The translations under genes and the position numbers were made by a program. A stretch of DNA of 64,000 nucleotides from Chromatiales bacterium (GTDB lineage Bacteria; Pseudomonadota; Gammaproteobacteria; Steroidobacterales; GCA-2729495), in NCBI GenBank assembly GCA_020351875.1, contig CP070671.1, forward strand, positions 2,372,155-2,436,154, given 5' to 3'. The stretch's first letter is position 1; each line of letters begins with the position of its first letter. Shown piece by piece: positions 34,267 to 42,293 of the stretch. The notes beneath the pieces are model-generated. The model worked only from the letters and a program-made list of their open reading frames with translations, was not told the origin of the DNA and did no database searches.

Positions 34267-36516
34267 GTGGGCGGGTCCAGGATTCCCAACTTCTACCGAA
34301 TGAGCGTCAGTGAGCGCGTGCGTGCGGTGCACGAGCGCGGCTTGTTAACCGATACGGATTTCGAGCGACTGGTTACCGGCGACATGACGCTGGACCTCAG
34401 CGCCGCGGACAAGATGATCGAGAACGTGATCGGGGTGCTCGGCATGCCGATCGGCCTCGCGCTGAACTTCCTGGTCAACAGCCGCGAGTACGTGGTGCCG
34501 CTGGCGGTGGAAGAACCGTCGATCGTGGCAGCCCTGAGCGCAGCGGCGAAGCAGGCGCGGTCCGCGGGCGGTTTCGCCGCGACCTCTACCGCCCCGGTGC
34601 TGATCGGCCAGATCCAGGTGCTCGACGCACCCGACCTGCAGCGTGCCAAATCCAGCATCCTTGAGCACAAGCAGGAGGTCATCGACCTGGCCAACAGCTT
34701 CCATCCCCGCATGGTGGCGCGCGGCGGGGGTGCCGTGGGGCTGGAAGTGAACAGCTTCCCCATGACCTCGGCAGACGGCGAAATGCTGGTGGTCAACCTG
34801 CTGGTAGACACCCGCGACGCGATGGGTGCGAACCTCGTGAACGGCATGTGCGAAGGCGTGGCCTCACTGATCGAAAGCCTGACGGAGGGCAAGGTCTTCC
34901 TGCGCATCCTGTCGAACCTGACGGACCGCGCCCTCGCCTGTGCGGAGGTCACGCTGCCCGTCGACCAGCTGGGCGGCAAGGGGTTTGCCGGCGAGCAGGT
35001 GCGCGACGGCGTCATCGTGGCGGCCGATTTCGCGCACGCGGACCCGTACCGGGCGGCTACGCACAACAAGGGCATCATGAACGGCATCGACGCAGTCGCG
35101 CTGGCAACGGGCAATGACTGGCGCGCGATCGAAGCCGGTGCCCACGCCTATGCGGCGCGGCACGGCCGTTACACCTCATTGTCCCAGTGGTGGAAAGACG
35201 AAGACGGGAACCTGCGCGGTCGCCTGGAGCTGCCATTGAAAGTCGGCATCGTCGGCGGCCCGCTCGAGTCCAACCCGGCCGTGGCGATGAATCTGCGCCT
35301 GCTGGGCGTGAACCGCGCCACCGAGCTTGCCGAGGTGATGGCGGCGGTGGGGCTGGCACAGAACTTCGCCGCATTGCGGGCCCTGGCGACGGAAGGCGTT
35401 CAGAGCGGCCACATGACCCTGCACGCGCGCAGCGTGGTGAAAGCGGCCGGCACGCCACCGGACCTGTTCAACGAAGTGCTGGAAGACCTGTTGCGCAGTG
35501 GCGAAATCAAGGTCTGGAAGGCCCGCGAAATACTCGAAGAACGCCAGCAGCCGCGCAGCAGCGGCAGGCACGTAACGCGGACGGACGTCGAAACGGGTAC
35601 GGGTTTCGGCAAGGTGATACTGCTCGGCGAACACGCCGTGGTATACGGCCGCCACGCCCTCGCGTGCCCGATTCCGCTCGCGATGCGGGCCGTCGTGGAA
35701 GATGGCGACCAGGGCGTGCAACTGCTGATTCCGCGCTGGGGCATCGAATACCAGCTGGCCAAGCCACCGGAGCAGCGCCGGTCCTTCGAACGCGCCGCGG
35801 GGGCCATCATGGACCAGCTGGGCCTCGGTGACCGGCCCATTCGTATCGAGGTGTTTCCGGACGTGCCCCGCGGCATGGGCCTGGGCGGCTCGGCGGCCCT
35901 GGCAGTCGCGATCATTCGCGCGCTGGACCTGCACTTCCGGCTCGGCCTGTCCGACGATCAGGTCAACCAGCTGGCTTTCGAGTCGGAGCAAATTGCCCAC
36001 GGCAACCCGAGCGGCATCGACAACACGGTGGCCACCTATGGCCAGCCGCTGCTGTTCCGCAAAGGCAACCCGCCGCTGGTCGAACCGCTGCACGTGCCGG
36101 AGCCCCTGAGCCTGGTGGTCGGCATGACCCACAAGGAAGGCCTGACCGCCACCACGGTCGCCCGGGTTCGCGAATCGCGGGACCGCAACCCACGTTTATA
36201 CGAAAAGGTCTTCGACGATATCGACGCACTGGCCCTGCAGGCAGTTGCCGCACTCCAGGACCGGGACATGGCCGCGCTGGGTGAACTCATGAACGTGTGC
36301 CAGGGCCTGCTGAACGCTTTACAGGTGTCAACGCCGGAACTGGAGCAACTGATCGGTATCGCCCGCCGCGCGGGCGCCGTGGGGGCGAAACTGACCGGCG
36401 GTGGTGGTGGCGGTGCGATGGTGGCACTGTGTCCCGATAACGCGGACGAGGTGCAGGCCGCCATCGAGCGGCGCGGTTTCCGAACGCTGCGCTTTGCAGC
36501 GGGATCGACATCCTGA
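34267..36516 (+). CDS. Fused class II HMG-CoA reductase and mevalonate kinase
   Basis: 749 aa with two complete enzymes in one frame. Residues 1-~428 form a class II (bacterial) HMG-CoA reductase: ENVIGVLGMPIG with catalytic Glu52, HNKGIMNGID with Lys268, ATGNDWRAIEAGAH with Asp284 and GHMTLHARS with His382. After a short linker, residues ~444-749 form a GHMP-type mevalonate kinase: GFGKVILLGEHAVVYG, the ATP loop RGMGLGGSAA (535-544), catalytic Asp585 in PSGIDNTVATYG and KLTGGGGGGAM. It would turn HMG-CoA into mevalonate and then 5-phosphomevalonate. The GTG at 34267 has TTGGAG six bases ahead. The idi gene follows with overlap. Both halves keep all key residues, so this is a genuine fusion. 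Confidence 0.93.
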   Translation: MGGSRIPNFYRMSVSERVRAVHERGLLTDTDFERLVTGDMTLDLSAADKMIENVIGVLGMPIGLALNFLVNSREYVVPLAVEEPSIVAALSAAAKQARSAGGFAATSTAPVLIGQIQVLDAPDLQRAKSSILEHKQEVIDLANSFHPRMVARGGGAVGLEVNSFPMTSADGEMLVVNLLVDTRDAMGANLVNGMCEGVASLIESLTEGKVFLRILSNLTDRALACAEVTLPVDQLGGKGFAGEQVRDGVIVAADFAHADPYRAATHNKGIMNGIDAVALATGNDWRAIEAGAHAYAARHGRYTSLSQWWKDEDGNLRGRLELPLKVGIVGGPLESNPAVAMNLRLLGVNRATELAEVMAAVGLAQNFAALRALATEGVQSGHMTLHARSVVKAAGTPPDLFNEVLEDLLRSGEIKVWKAREILEERQQPRSSGRHVTRTDVETGTGFGKVILLGEHAVVYGRHALACPIPLAMRAVVEDGDQGVQLLIPRWGIEYQLAKPPEQRRSFERAAGAIMDQLGLGDRPIRIEVFPDVPRGMGLGGSAALAVAIIRALDLHFRLGLSDDQVNQLAFESEQIAHGNPSGIDNTVATYGQPLLFRKGNPPLVEPLHVPEPLSLVVGMTHKEGLTATTVARVRESRDRNPRLYEKVFDDIDALALQAVAALQDRDMAALGELMNVCQGLLNALQVSTPELEQLIGIARRAGAVGAKLTGGGGGGAMVALCPDNADEVQAAIERRGFRTLRFAAGSTS

Positions 36517-37091
36517 ACGCGGTTCACAAAACGGTATCGAGCCCCGGCGAATCCCTGATTCTCGTCGACGACGAGGACCGGGAAGTCGGCTTCGCGTCGA
36601 AGCAACACTGTCACGACGGTGACGGCGTATTGCACCGGGCGTTTTCGGCCTTCCTGTTCAACGACGCCGGTGAGCTGCTGCTGCAACAGCGCAGCGCGCT
36701 AAAGCCGCTTTGGCCCCTGTACTGGTCCAACAGCTGCTGCAGCCACCCCCGCGAGGGCGAGTCCGTCGAAGCAGCGGTGCAGCGCAGGATTCGTGAAGAG
36801 CTCGGCCTGGAAAGCCGGCCCCGTTTTCTTTACAAGTTCACCTACCACGCACGGTTCGGCGAGCTTGGCTCAGAACGGGAGTTCTGTTGGGTATACGCAG
36901 GTCGCCACAAGGGGGAAGTCGTGGTGCACCCGGAAGAAATTGCCGCGATCCGCTATGTCAGCCCGGCCGAGCTGACTGCAGAAATCGCAGCGGCGCCGGA
37001 CCAGTTCACGCCGTGGTTCAAGATGGAGTGGCAACGGATTGCAAGTGACCACCTCGGCGAGTTACTCGGTGAGGTAACAGGCAGGAGATAA
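36513..37091 (+). CDS. idi: Isopentenyl-diphosphate delta-isomerase, type I
   Basis: The enzyme interconverts IPP and DMAPP. The Nudix-like core is clear: LHRAFSAFLFN, SNSCCSHPREGE (catalytic Cys and a metal His), REELGLE and EREFCWV (Glu-x-x-x metal/acid region). The only usual start codon in the frame is TTG at 36630, but that would cut off KQHCHDGDGVLH, whose first His aligns with a metal ligand of E. coli Idi. The frame is open back to the end of the preceding gene, so translation most likely begins at CTG 36513 (CTGA overlapping the upstream stop, with GCGGGA eight bases ahead), giving 192 aa. ATC or ATT starts are alternatives. Confidence 0.83.
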   Translation: MNAVHKTVSSPGESLILVDDEDREVGFASKQHCHDGDGVLHRAFSAFLFNDAGELLLQQRSALKPLWPLYWSNSCCSHPREGESVEAAVQRRIREELGLESRPRFLYKFTYHARFGELGSEREFCWVYAGRHKGEVVVHPEEIAAIRYVSPAELTAEIAAAPDQFTPWFKMEWQRIASDHLGELLGEVTGRR

Positions 37092-37096
37092 CAACA

Positions 37097-37909
37097 ATGG
37101 CGAACGTCGTCGTCACCGGCAGCACCAAGGGCATAGGCCACGGGCTGGCGGAAGAATTCATCCGCCGCAACCACAACGTCACCGTGTCGAGCCGCAGCCA
37201 GGCTGACGCCGAACGCGTGGCAGCGGAACTCACTGCAATGGGCCCGGGCAAGGCCACCGGCATAGCCTGTGACGTCAGCATCAAGTCGCAGGTGCAGGGC
37301 CTGTGGGACCATGCGGTCGCCACTTTCGGCAGCGTCGACATCTGGATCAACAATGCCGGGCACGCCACGGCGCGCTTCCTGGTTCACGATCTGCCGGAAA
37401 ACCTCGTGCACACGCTGATCGACAGCAATCTGAAGGGCGCGGTTTTCGGCTCGCAGGTGGCCATCGGCGGCATGCGTAAACGGGGCCACGGAGCGCTCTA
37501 CAACATGCTCGGCGGCAGCTTCCAGGGCAACCGGCTGACGCCGAACATGGGCGTTTACAGCGCGACCAAGTCAGGCATCTGGCGGCTAACCAAGTACCTT
37601 CTCGAAGAGAACAAGGGCGAAGGCCTGATGATCGGCAGCATCAGCCCTGGCATGCTGATCAGCGACAACTGGTTCGACGAGCAGAAGCTCCTGACGGAAG
37701 AAGAGTGGCTCGAGGTCAAACCGGTGCTGAACACGCTGTGCGACTACGTGGAAACTGCGACACCCTGGATTGTCGATGAAGTGCTCGCAAACAAGACCTA
37801 CGGCAAGCGCATCGCGTGGCTGACCGGCGGCAAGATCATGAAACGTTTCTTCGACGCGAAGGTGCTCGGGAAGAAACGGGATCTCTTTAGCCGGTATGGG
37901 CTACCGTAG
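37097..37909 (+). CDS. Short-chain dehydrogenase/reductase (chlorophyllide b reductase-like)
   Basis: 270 aa Rossmann-fold oxidoreductase. The cofactor loop is VTGSTKGIGHGLAEEF, with a following SSRSQADAERV that suggests NADP(H). NNAG is in VDIWINNAGHAT, and the catalytic Tyr-x-x-x-Lys is VYSATKSG with SPGML downstream. The TGSTKGIG and DIWINNAG stretches recall plant and bacterial NYC1/NOL-type reductases, but the bacterial substrate is unknown. AGGAG of its ribosome-binding site lies inside the idi end, 5 bases separate the genes, and co-transcription with the isoprenoid genes is likely. Confidence 0.82.
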   Translation: MANVVVTGSTKGIGHGLAEEFIRRNHNVTVSSRSQADAERVAAELTAMGPGKATGIACDVSIKSQVQGLWDHAVATFGSVDIWINNAGHATARFLVHDLPENLVHTLIDSNLKGAVFGSQVAIGGMRKRGHGALYNMLGGSFQGNRLTPNMGVYSATKSGIWRLTKYLLEENKGEGLMIGSISPGMLISDNWFDEQKLLTEEEWLEVKPVLNTLCDYVETATPWIVDEVLANKTYGKRIAWLTGGKIMKRFFDAKVLGKKRDLFSRYGLP

Positions 37910-38088
37910 AATCCACCAGGATATCCGGGCCCGATAACGGCAACCTAAACCGGGGCGCGGCGGCGCTTGGGGTAGTTGGTCGCCTTGGTTCAATAGAACC
38001 CGGACGCGGCGCCCGGGAACCTGGAACGCCCGGCGTCCCGCCTGAGCTCTATCTCGAGCGCTCGCTCCTCACGTTCGGTGGCCGGCAA

Positions 38089-38113
38089 CTTAAGAGAACT
38101 TTTCCCTCTTAAG
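38089..38113 (-). terminator. Hairpin at the end of the sugar dehydrogenase gene
   Basis: CTTAAGAG at 38089-38096 pairs with CTCTTAAG at 38106-38113 around a 9-base loop. The TAA stop of the dehydrogenase gene read on the minus strand lies inside the right arm. There is no T run after it on either strand, so it may protect the 3' end rather than terminate transcription. The 170 bases between it and the SDR gene (37910-38088) hold nothing recognised. Confidence 0.5.
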
Positions 38114-39398
38114 GACTCGCATACCTGACACGCCAGACGATGTTCGCCGCATCGTCCGCCACCAGCAGCGATCCGTCTGGCAGTTCGGCAAGTCCCACCG
38201 CGCGGCCGCGCACGGTGCCTTTCGCATCATCTGCAACGAATCCGGTCAGGAAGGGCTCAATCTCGCCGGTCGGCGAGCCGTCTGCGAAAGGCAGAAACAC
38301 CACGTCCGGGCCGATGAACGACGGGCGGCCAACCCCCGCGCGACGCGCGACGAAAGCACCATTGCGATAGCGGGATGGAAAGGCTTTGCCCTGGTAGAAC
38401 AGCAGGCCCAGCGGCACGGAATGCCCGCCCAGTGCCAGGTCAGGCACGCGCGCCTGCTCGGCCGCCGCGGCCACGGCGTCCGGGTCCTTTCGCGACCACG
38501 TCGGGTCCGGGTACGTGCCGAAGTACACGTAGGGCCAGCCATAGAACGCCCCGTCGACCACGCGCGTGAGATAGTCGGGCGGGGTATCGGCCCCGATACT
38601 GTCGCGCTCGTTCACGGTGGCCCACAGATCGCCCGTCGCGGGATCGATGGCCAGGCCGACCGGGTTGCGCAAACCGGTGGCGTAGAGGCGTTTACCCGAG
38701 CCGTCGGGCCGCAGCGTCCAGATGGCGGCCCGCTCGGGCTGTTCATTGCCGGCTGCATTCACGTCAGTCGCGGAGCCGACGGTGACGTAGAGCTGCGCAC
38801 CGTCCGGCGTCGCGATCACGTTGCGGGTCCAGTGGTTGTTCCACGGATTGGCCTGGTGGCCGGCGGGCAAGTCCAGGATTTTCTGCGGCGGGCCGTTCAG
38901 CCTGACCGCGTCCGGCAGATAGGCAAAGCGCACCAGGGAATCCGTGTTCGCCACGTAAAGAAAATCGCCCAGCAGCAGCATGCCAAAGGGTTGATTGAGC
39001 CCGTCGATGAACCTGTGGCGCTGAATGCCATCGCTGGTCTGCCGCAACAGGATGATGCTGTCAGCCGACGGGCCGAACGCGTTCTGCTGAGACAGTGTTT
39101 CGATCACGTCGGGCGGAAAGCCGCCCATGCTCTCCGTGCGCGCCTGCGCGACCAGCACGTCGCCGTTGGGCAGCACGTACAACCAGCGCCCGCTGTCGAA
39201 GCCGTCGGCGAAGCGCTCGACGCTGAAGCCCGGCGGTGCGGACGGCTGCTCGCCCGCCGCCCAGCCCACGACGACCGGGCGCTTGTACGTCGCGCCACCC
39301 AGCGGCGGCAGTTCCGGCACCGGCGGGCTGCCGGGCGGCCGCGCATCCACCGCACCCGCCGCGACCAGCGCGAGCATAAAGATCAGTAGACGTTGCAT
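38109..39398 (-). CDS. PQQ-dependent sugar dehydrogenase family protein (sorbosone/glucose dehydrogenase-like)
   Basis: 429 aa exported protein with signal peptide MQRLLIFMLALVAAGAVDA. The six-bladed beta-propeller repeats are visible: FSVERFADGFDSGRWLYVLPNGDVLVAQ, NQPFGMLLLGDFLYVANTD, RNVIATPDGAQLYVTVGS, ATGLRNPVGLAIDPATGDLWATVNERD and GEIEPFLTGFV. The family (soluble glucose dehydrogenase, L-sorbosone dehydrogenase) binds PQQ and calcium in the periplasm; whether this copy uses PQQ is not certain. It is a single gene between the SDR and hsp20. Confidence 0.82.
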   Translation of the reverse strand: MQRLLIFMLALVAAGAVDARPPGSPPVPELPPLGGATYKRPVVVGWAAGEQPSAPPGFSVERFADGFDSGRWLYVLPNGDVLVAQARTESMGGFPPDVIETLSQQNAFGPSADSIILLRQTSDGIQRHRFIDGLNQPFGMLLLGDFLYVANTDSLVRFAYLPDAVRLNGPPQKILDLPAGHQANPWNNHWTRNVIATPDGAQLYVTVGSATDVNAAGNEQPERAAIWTLRPDGSGKRLYATGLRNPVGLAIDPATGDLWATVNERDSIGADTPPDYLTRVVDGAFYGWPYVYFGTYPDPTWSRKDPDAVAAAAEQARVPDLALGGHSVPLGLLFYQGKAFPSRYRNGAFVARRAGVGRPSFIGPDVVFLPFADGSPTGEIEPFLTGFVADDAKGTVRGRAVGLAELPDGSLLVADDAANIVWRVRYASP

Positions 39399-39431
39399 GG
39401 CCAGAGCATAGCCCAGCTGGCCCCGGGAAAA

Positions 39432-39460
39432 AAAAGAGGGGGCTCAAAGCCCCCTCTTTT
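39432..39460 (-). terminator. Intrinsic terminator after hsp20
   Basis: A perfect 12-bp stem, AAAAGAGGGGGC / GCCCCCTCTTTT, with a 5-base loop. On the minus strand it is followed by a T run (eight in all), 20 bases past the Hsp20 stop. On the plus strand it would also give a T tail but no gene reads into it. Confidence 0.9.
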
Positions 39461-39479
39461 GCGGTCCACTGCCAGGACC

Positions 39480-39917
39480 TCAGTTCACTTTCACTTCTAT
39501 GGACTTCGGCTGCTCCGCCTCGACTTTGGGCAGGTAAACCTTCAGTACGCCGTCCTTGCTCTCCGCAGAAATACCGCCCTGATCCACGTCCGGCGGCAGG
39601 CAGAAGCTGCGCGAGAACTGCCCGTAGAAGCTCTCGATACGGTGCTGCTTCTCGGTGTCGTCCGTCTTCTCGTAGCGGCGCTCACCTTTGATGGTAATGA
39701 CACCATCGTGCACGCTGACCTCGACGTCTTCCCTGCTCACTTCCGGCAGCTCGGCCTTGATGATGTAGGCCTTGTCGGTCTCGGCAATGTCGGCCGCCGG
39801 ACGCCACTCGGAGATGGCACGCCCCTCGGCCGACAGCAAATCCCGGCCGCCGGCGCGGCCGTAACGGCTCAACATGTCGTCCAGTTCACGAAACGGGTTC
39901 CAGGTCACCAGGCTCAT
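39480..39917 (-). CDS. Small heat-shock protein (Hsp20/alpha-crystallin family)
   Basis: 145 aa ATP-independent holdase chaperone of the cytosol. The alpha-crystallin domain spans about 37-135: AYIIKAELPEVSREDVEVSV, ITIKGERRYEK, GQFSRSFCLPPDVD and the closing GVLKVYLPKVEAE. The start is the ATG at 39917 with GGAGG eight bases ahead (MSLVTWNPFRELDDML). It is a single-gene unit behind a heat-shock promoter and in front of a strong terminator. It is closer to the HspA/Hsp17 group than to IbpA. Confidence 0.93.
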   Translation of the reverse strand: MSLVTWNPFRELDDMLSRYGRAGGRDLLSAEGRAISEWRPAADIAETDKAYIIKAELPEVSREDVEVSVHDGVITIKGERRYEKTDDTEKQHRIESFYGQFSRSFCLPPDVDQGGISAESKDGVLKVYLPKVEAEQPKSIEVKVN

Positions 39918-39975
39918 CGGTTTAACCTCCAGCAATCAATCACTTGTCCGGGTCCATCCCGGTGCATAGACAGCT

Positions 39976-40002
39976 ATCTGGGGTCAGTCTGCGTTTTTTC
40001 AA
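39976..40002 (-). promoter_or_regulatory. Sigma-32-type heat-shock promoter of hsp20
   Basis: The minus strand reads TTGAAA (complement 39997-40002), 13 bases, then CCCCAGAT (39976-39983), close to the sigma-32 consensus CTTGAAA-N11-16-CCCCATnT. Transcription would start near 39968, about 50 bases before the hsp20 ATG. The gene's function supports the call. Confidence 0.75.
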
Positions 40003-40068
40003 CCGGGCAGCTTGCGGCGGTGATCCGCATTTTTACGTATACGGCGAGTGCCCGGGCGGCCCCTGGAA

Positions 40069-40989
40069 TCAGGCGCCGGCCGCGCCTGGCTTGATGATCA
40101 GGGCGTCGCAGTCCAGGCGGTCCAGCACGCTTTCGGCCGTGCTGCCGATGAGCCAGCGATGGAGTCTGCTGCGGGCGACCGCACCCGTGACGACCAGGTC
40201 GGCACCCAGCCGGGCAGCGGCCTCCGGGATCACTTTGCGCGGATCGCCGGTCTCCAGCAGCACCTGGGCGTCCGGCAAGCCCCGACCGGCGACCAGGTCA
40301 TCCAGGGCCCGGCGGTGCACGACCTGTGGCGTCTCGCCGCGGAACGGCGGCGGCAGAGCGGCGCCCGGCGCCACGAAAGGTACGTATTCCCCGGCGAGAT
40401 ACGCGTGCAGCACCTGCAGGTGACCCTGCCACGCTGACGCTAACAGCTCGCCGGCGTTCAGCAGGCTGTCATCCAGCGCTGCGGGTTTATCGTGCTCGTG
40501 GACGGGGTCCACCGCAACCATGACCTGCCGGTAGCCGTCGAATTCAGCAGACCGAACCAGCAACACGGGCGACTCCAGTTTGCGAATCAATTGCCAGTCG
40601 GTATTCACCAGGCCGAAGCGTTGCAAAGGCGAATGGTGAAAGGTGCCGGCCACGACCAGGTCGGGCTGGTAATCGGCCACCGCCTGCAACACGCCATCCG
40701 CCACCGGGTAGCACCATTGGGCCGCGACGGACGTGGTGACGCCCTCCGCGTCACCTGTGTTCGCTAACGCGGCCAGTTCGTCGCGCCGGGCCACCACCAG
40801 CTCGTCGCGGGCCGCCTGGAGATCCGGAGAGTCGCTGAAGCGTTCGCCGGCAAGGTAAGGATCGTAGACGACGGCGACCAGGTGGACGCTCGCGCCAAAG
40901 CGCCCGGCTACCGCAAACGCCCGGGCGGCAATGATCGGCCCCAGTTCGGTAGGCGGAATCGCTGCCAGGATGCGACGCGGCGGCTGCAT
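40069..40989 (-). CDS. Tandem universal stress protein (UspE-like)
   Basis: 306 aa, two Usp domains in one chain, as in UspE. The first half (PDLVVAGTFHHSPLQRFGL) lacks a complete ATP loop. The second carries a G-2X-G-9X-G-S/T type motif, VVTGAVARSRLHRWLIGSTAE, which points to nucleotide binding by that half. It is cytosolic and usually induced on growth arrest. It lies 7 bases downstream of the Cys/Met metabolism gene and is probably co-transcribed with it, although a link in function is not obvious. Confidence 0.87.
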   Translation of the reverse strand: MQPPRRILAAIPPTELGPIIAARAFAVAGRFGASVHLVAVVYDPYLAGERFSDSPDLQAARDELVVARRDELAALANTGDAEGVTTSVAAQWCYPVADGVLQAVADYQPDLVVAGTFHHSPLQRFGLVNTDWQLIRKLESPVLLVRSAEFDGYRQVMVAVDPVHEHDKPAALDDSLLNAGELLASAWQGHLQVLHAYLAGEYVPFVAPGAALPPPFRGETPQVVHRRALDDLVAGRGLPDAQVLLETGDPRKVIPEAAARLGADLVVTGAVARSRLHRWLIGSTAESVLDRLDCDALIIKPGAAGA

Positions 40990-40996
40990 ACCGACC

Positions 40997-42142
40997 TCAG
41001 CCGAGCGCCTCGCGCAGCGCGTCGATCAGGTCGGCGGTATCTTCCAGGCCCACCGATGCGCGCACCAGGCCATCCGTAATCCCGACGCGGTGGCGCTCGG
41101 CTTCTTCGACGTCCGCGTGGGTCATCGTGACCGGGTGGGTAATCAGTGACTCGACGGAGCCAAGGTTCTCGGCGAGGCTCCACAAGTCGATGCAGTCCAT
41201 CAATGCCTTGCCGGAGGCCAGGCCACCGGCGACCTCGAACCACAGCATCGCGCCAAAACCACTGGCCTGCGACCGCGCGAGGTCCGCCTGGGCGAACGAT
41301 TCCAGGCCCGGGTAACAAACCTTTGTCACCTTGGGGTGAGCCTCCAGGAATTGCGCGATGGCCAGCGCGCTGGCCGACTGGCGCTCCAGGCGCACCGACA
41401 AGGTCTTGCAGCCCTGCAGGGTCAGGAACGCGACGAACGGTGACATGATCGTGCCGGTCGCGTTCTGGACGAAGCGCACCTGATCATCGAGATCCTGCGT
41501 GGCGGTGATGACGGCACCACCGACCGTCGCGTTGTGGCCGTCGAAGTACTTGGTGGTGCTGTGCACGACGATGTCGGCGCCCAATTCCAGGGGCCGCTGG
41601 TAGTACGGCGTCAGGAAGGTGTTGTCCACCGCGTGGGGGATGCCGCGGGCGCGAGTGAGCTTCGAGACTGCCGCGAGATCGGTGAGTTTCAGCGTGGGGT
41701 TGGCCGGCGTCTCTGTCAGCACCAGGCGCGTGTTGTCCCGCAGGCTGGCAGCCACTGCGTCCGTGTCGGACGTGTCCGCAAAAGTGAACTCGACGCCGAA
41801 GCGACTGTAAATCTTGGTGGCCAGCCGGTAAGTGCCGCCGTAGGCCACGTCGGAAATGACGCAATGGTCGCCGGCGTTCAGACAGGCCATGAACAGTGCG
41901 TTGATGGCAGCCATCCCGGTGCCGTAACAGCTGCAGTCGGCGCCCCCTTCCAGGTCAGCAAGCTTGACTTCCAGTGCCCGGACGGTCGGGTTCGCCGAGC
42001 GGGAATACGAATAGCCCTTCGCCAGGTACTCGTCCACCGAGTCCTGCACGTAGGTCGTGGTCTGATAGATAGGCGTGAGGATCGACCCGCTGACCGGGTC
42101 GGGTTCGACGCCGCTGTGAATTTGCCTGGTGGTGAAGCCCAT
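40997..42142 (-). CDS. Cystathionine gamma-synthase / beta-lyase family PLP enzyme
   Basis: 381 aa Cys/Met-metabolism enzyme of fold type I. The PLP Lys is in HSTTKYFDGHNATVGGA, the cofactor-stacking Tyr in YSYSRSANPTVRALE, and the glycine segment SCYGTGMAAI and ETPANPTLKLTD are present. Sequence alone does not separate gamma-synthase (MetB), beta-lyase (MetC) and gamma-lyase; the family includes all three. ATG start at 42142. It is followed by the UspE-like gene. Confidence 0.88.
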   Translation of the reverse strand: MGFTTRQIHSGVEPDPVSGSILTPIYQTTTYVQDSVDEYLAKGYSYSRSANPTVRALEVKLADLEGGADCSCYGTGMAAINALFMACLNAGDHCVISDVAYGGTYRLATKIYSRFGVEFTFADTSDTDAVAASLRDNTRLVLTETPANPTLKLTDLAAVSKLTRARGIPHAVDNTFLTPYYQRPLELGADIVVHSTTKYFDGHNATVGGAVITATQDLDDQVRFVQNATGTIMSPFVAFLTLQGCKTLSVRLERQSASALAIAQFLEAHPKVTKVCYPGLESFAQADLARSQASGFGAMLWFEVAGGLASGKALMDCIDLWSLAENLGSVESLITHPVTMTHADVEEAERHRVGITDGLVRASVGLEDTADLIDALREALG

Positions 42143-42267
42143 GGCCCGCCGTCTCCTGACCGGCCCCTGCGGCCGGCGTTACTGGGCCGCGGAGTTTAGC
42201 AGGCCCGCCCGGGCGTTGTGCGCACAGGTCGGGCCCGTTGATCTGAGCCGCGGCGCCGGTCTGCAAG

Positions 42268-42293
42268 TTCGCGGCTGAAGCCGCTCCTACAAG
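42268..42293 (-). repeat. REP-like palindrome supplying a stop codon
   Basis: The minus strand reads CTTGTAGGAGCGGCTTCAGC then CGCGAA, a textbook form of the pseudomonad/xanthomonad REP core. The TAG in it (42287-42289) is the stop of the acyl-CoA dehydrogenase gene, so the element reached into or replaced the original 3' end. Confidence 0.8.

Noticed and set aside
37925-38030. Stretch with tRNA-like runs such as GTAGTTGGTCGCC and GGTTCAATAGAACC
   Set aside because: No cloverleaf with a matching acceptor stem and anticodon arm could be built; it is probably a chance likeness.
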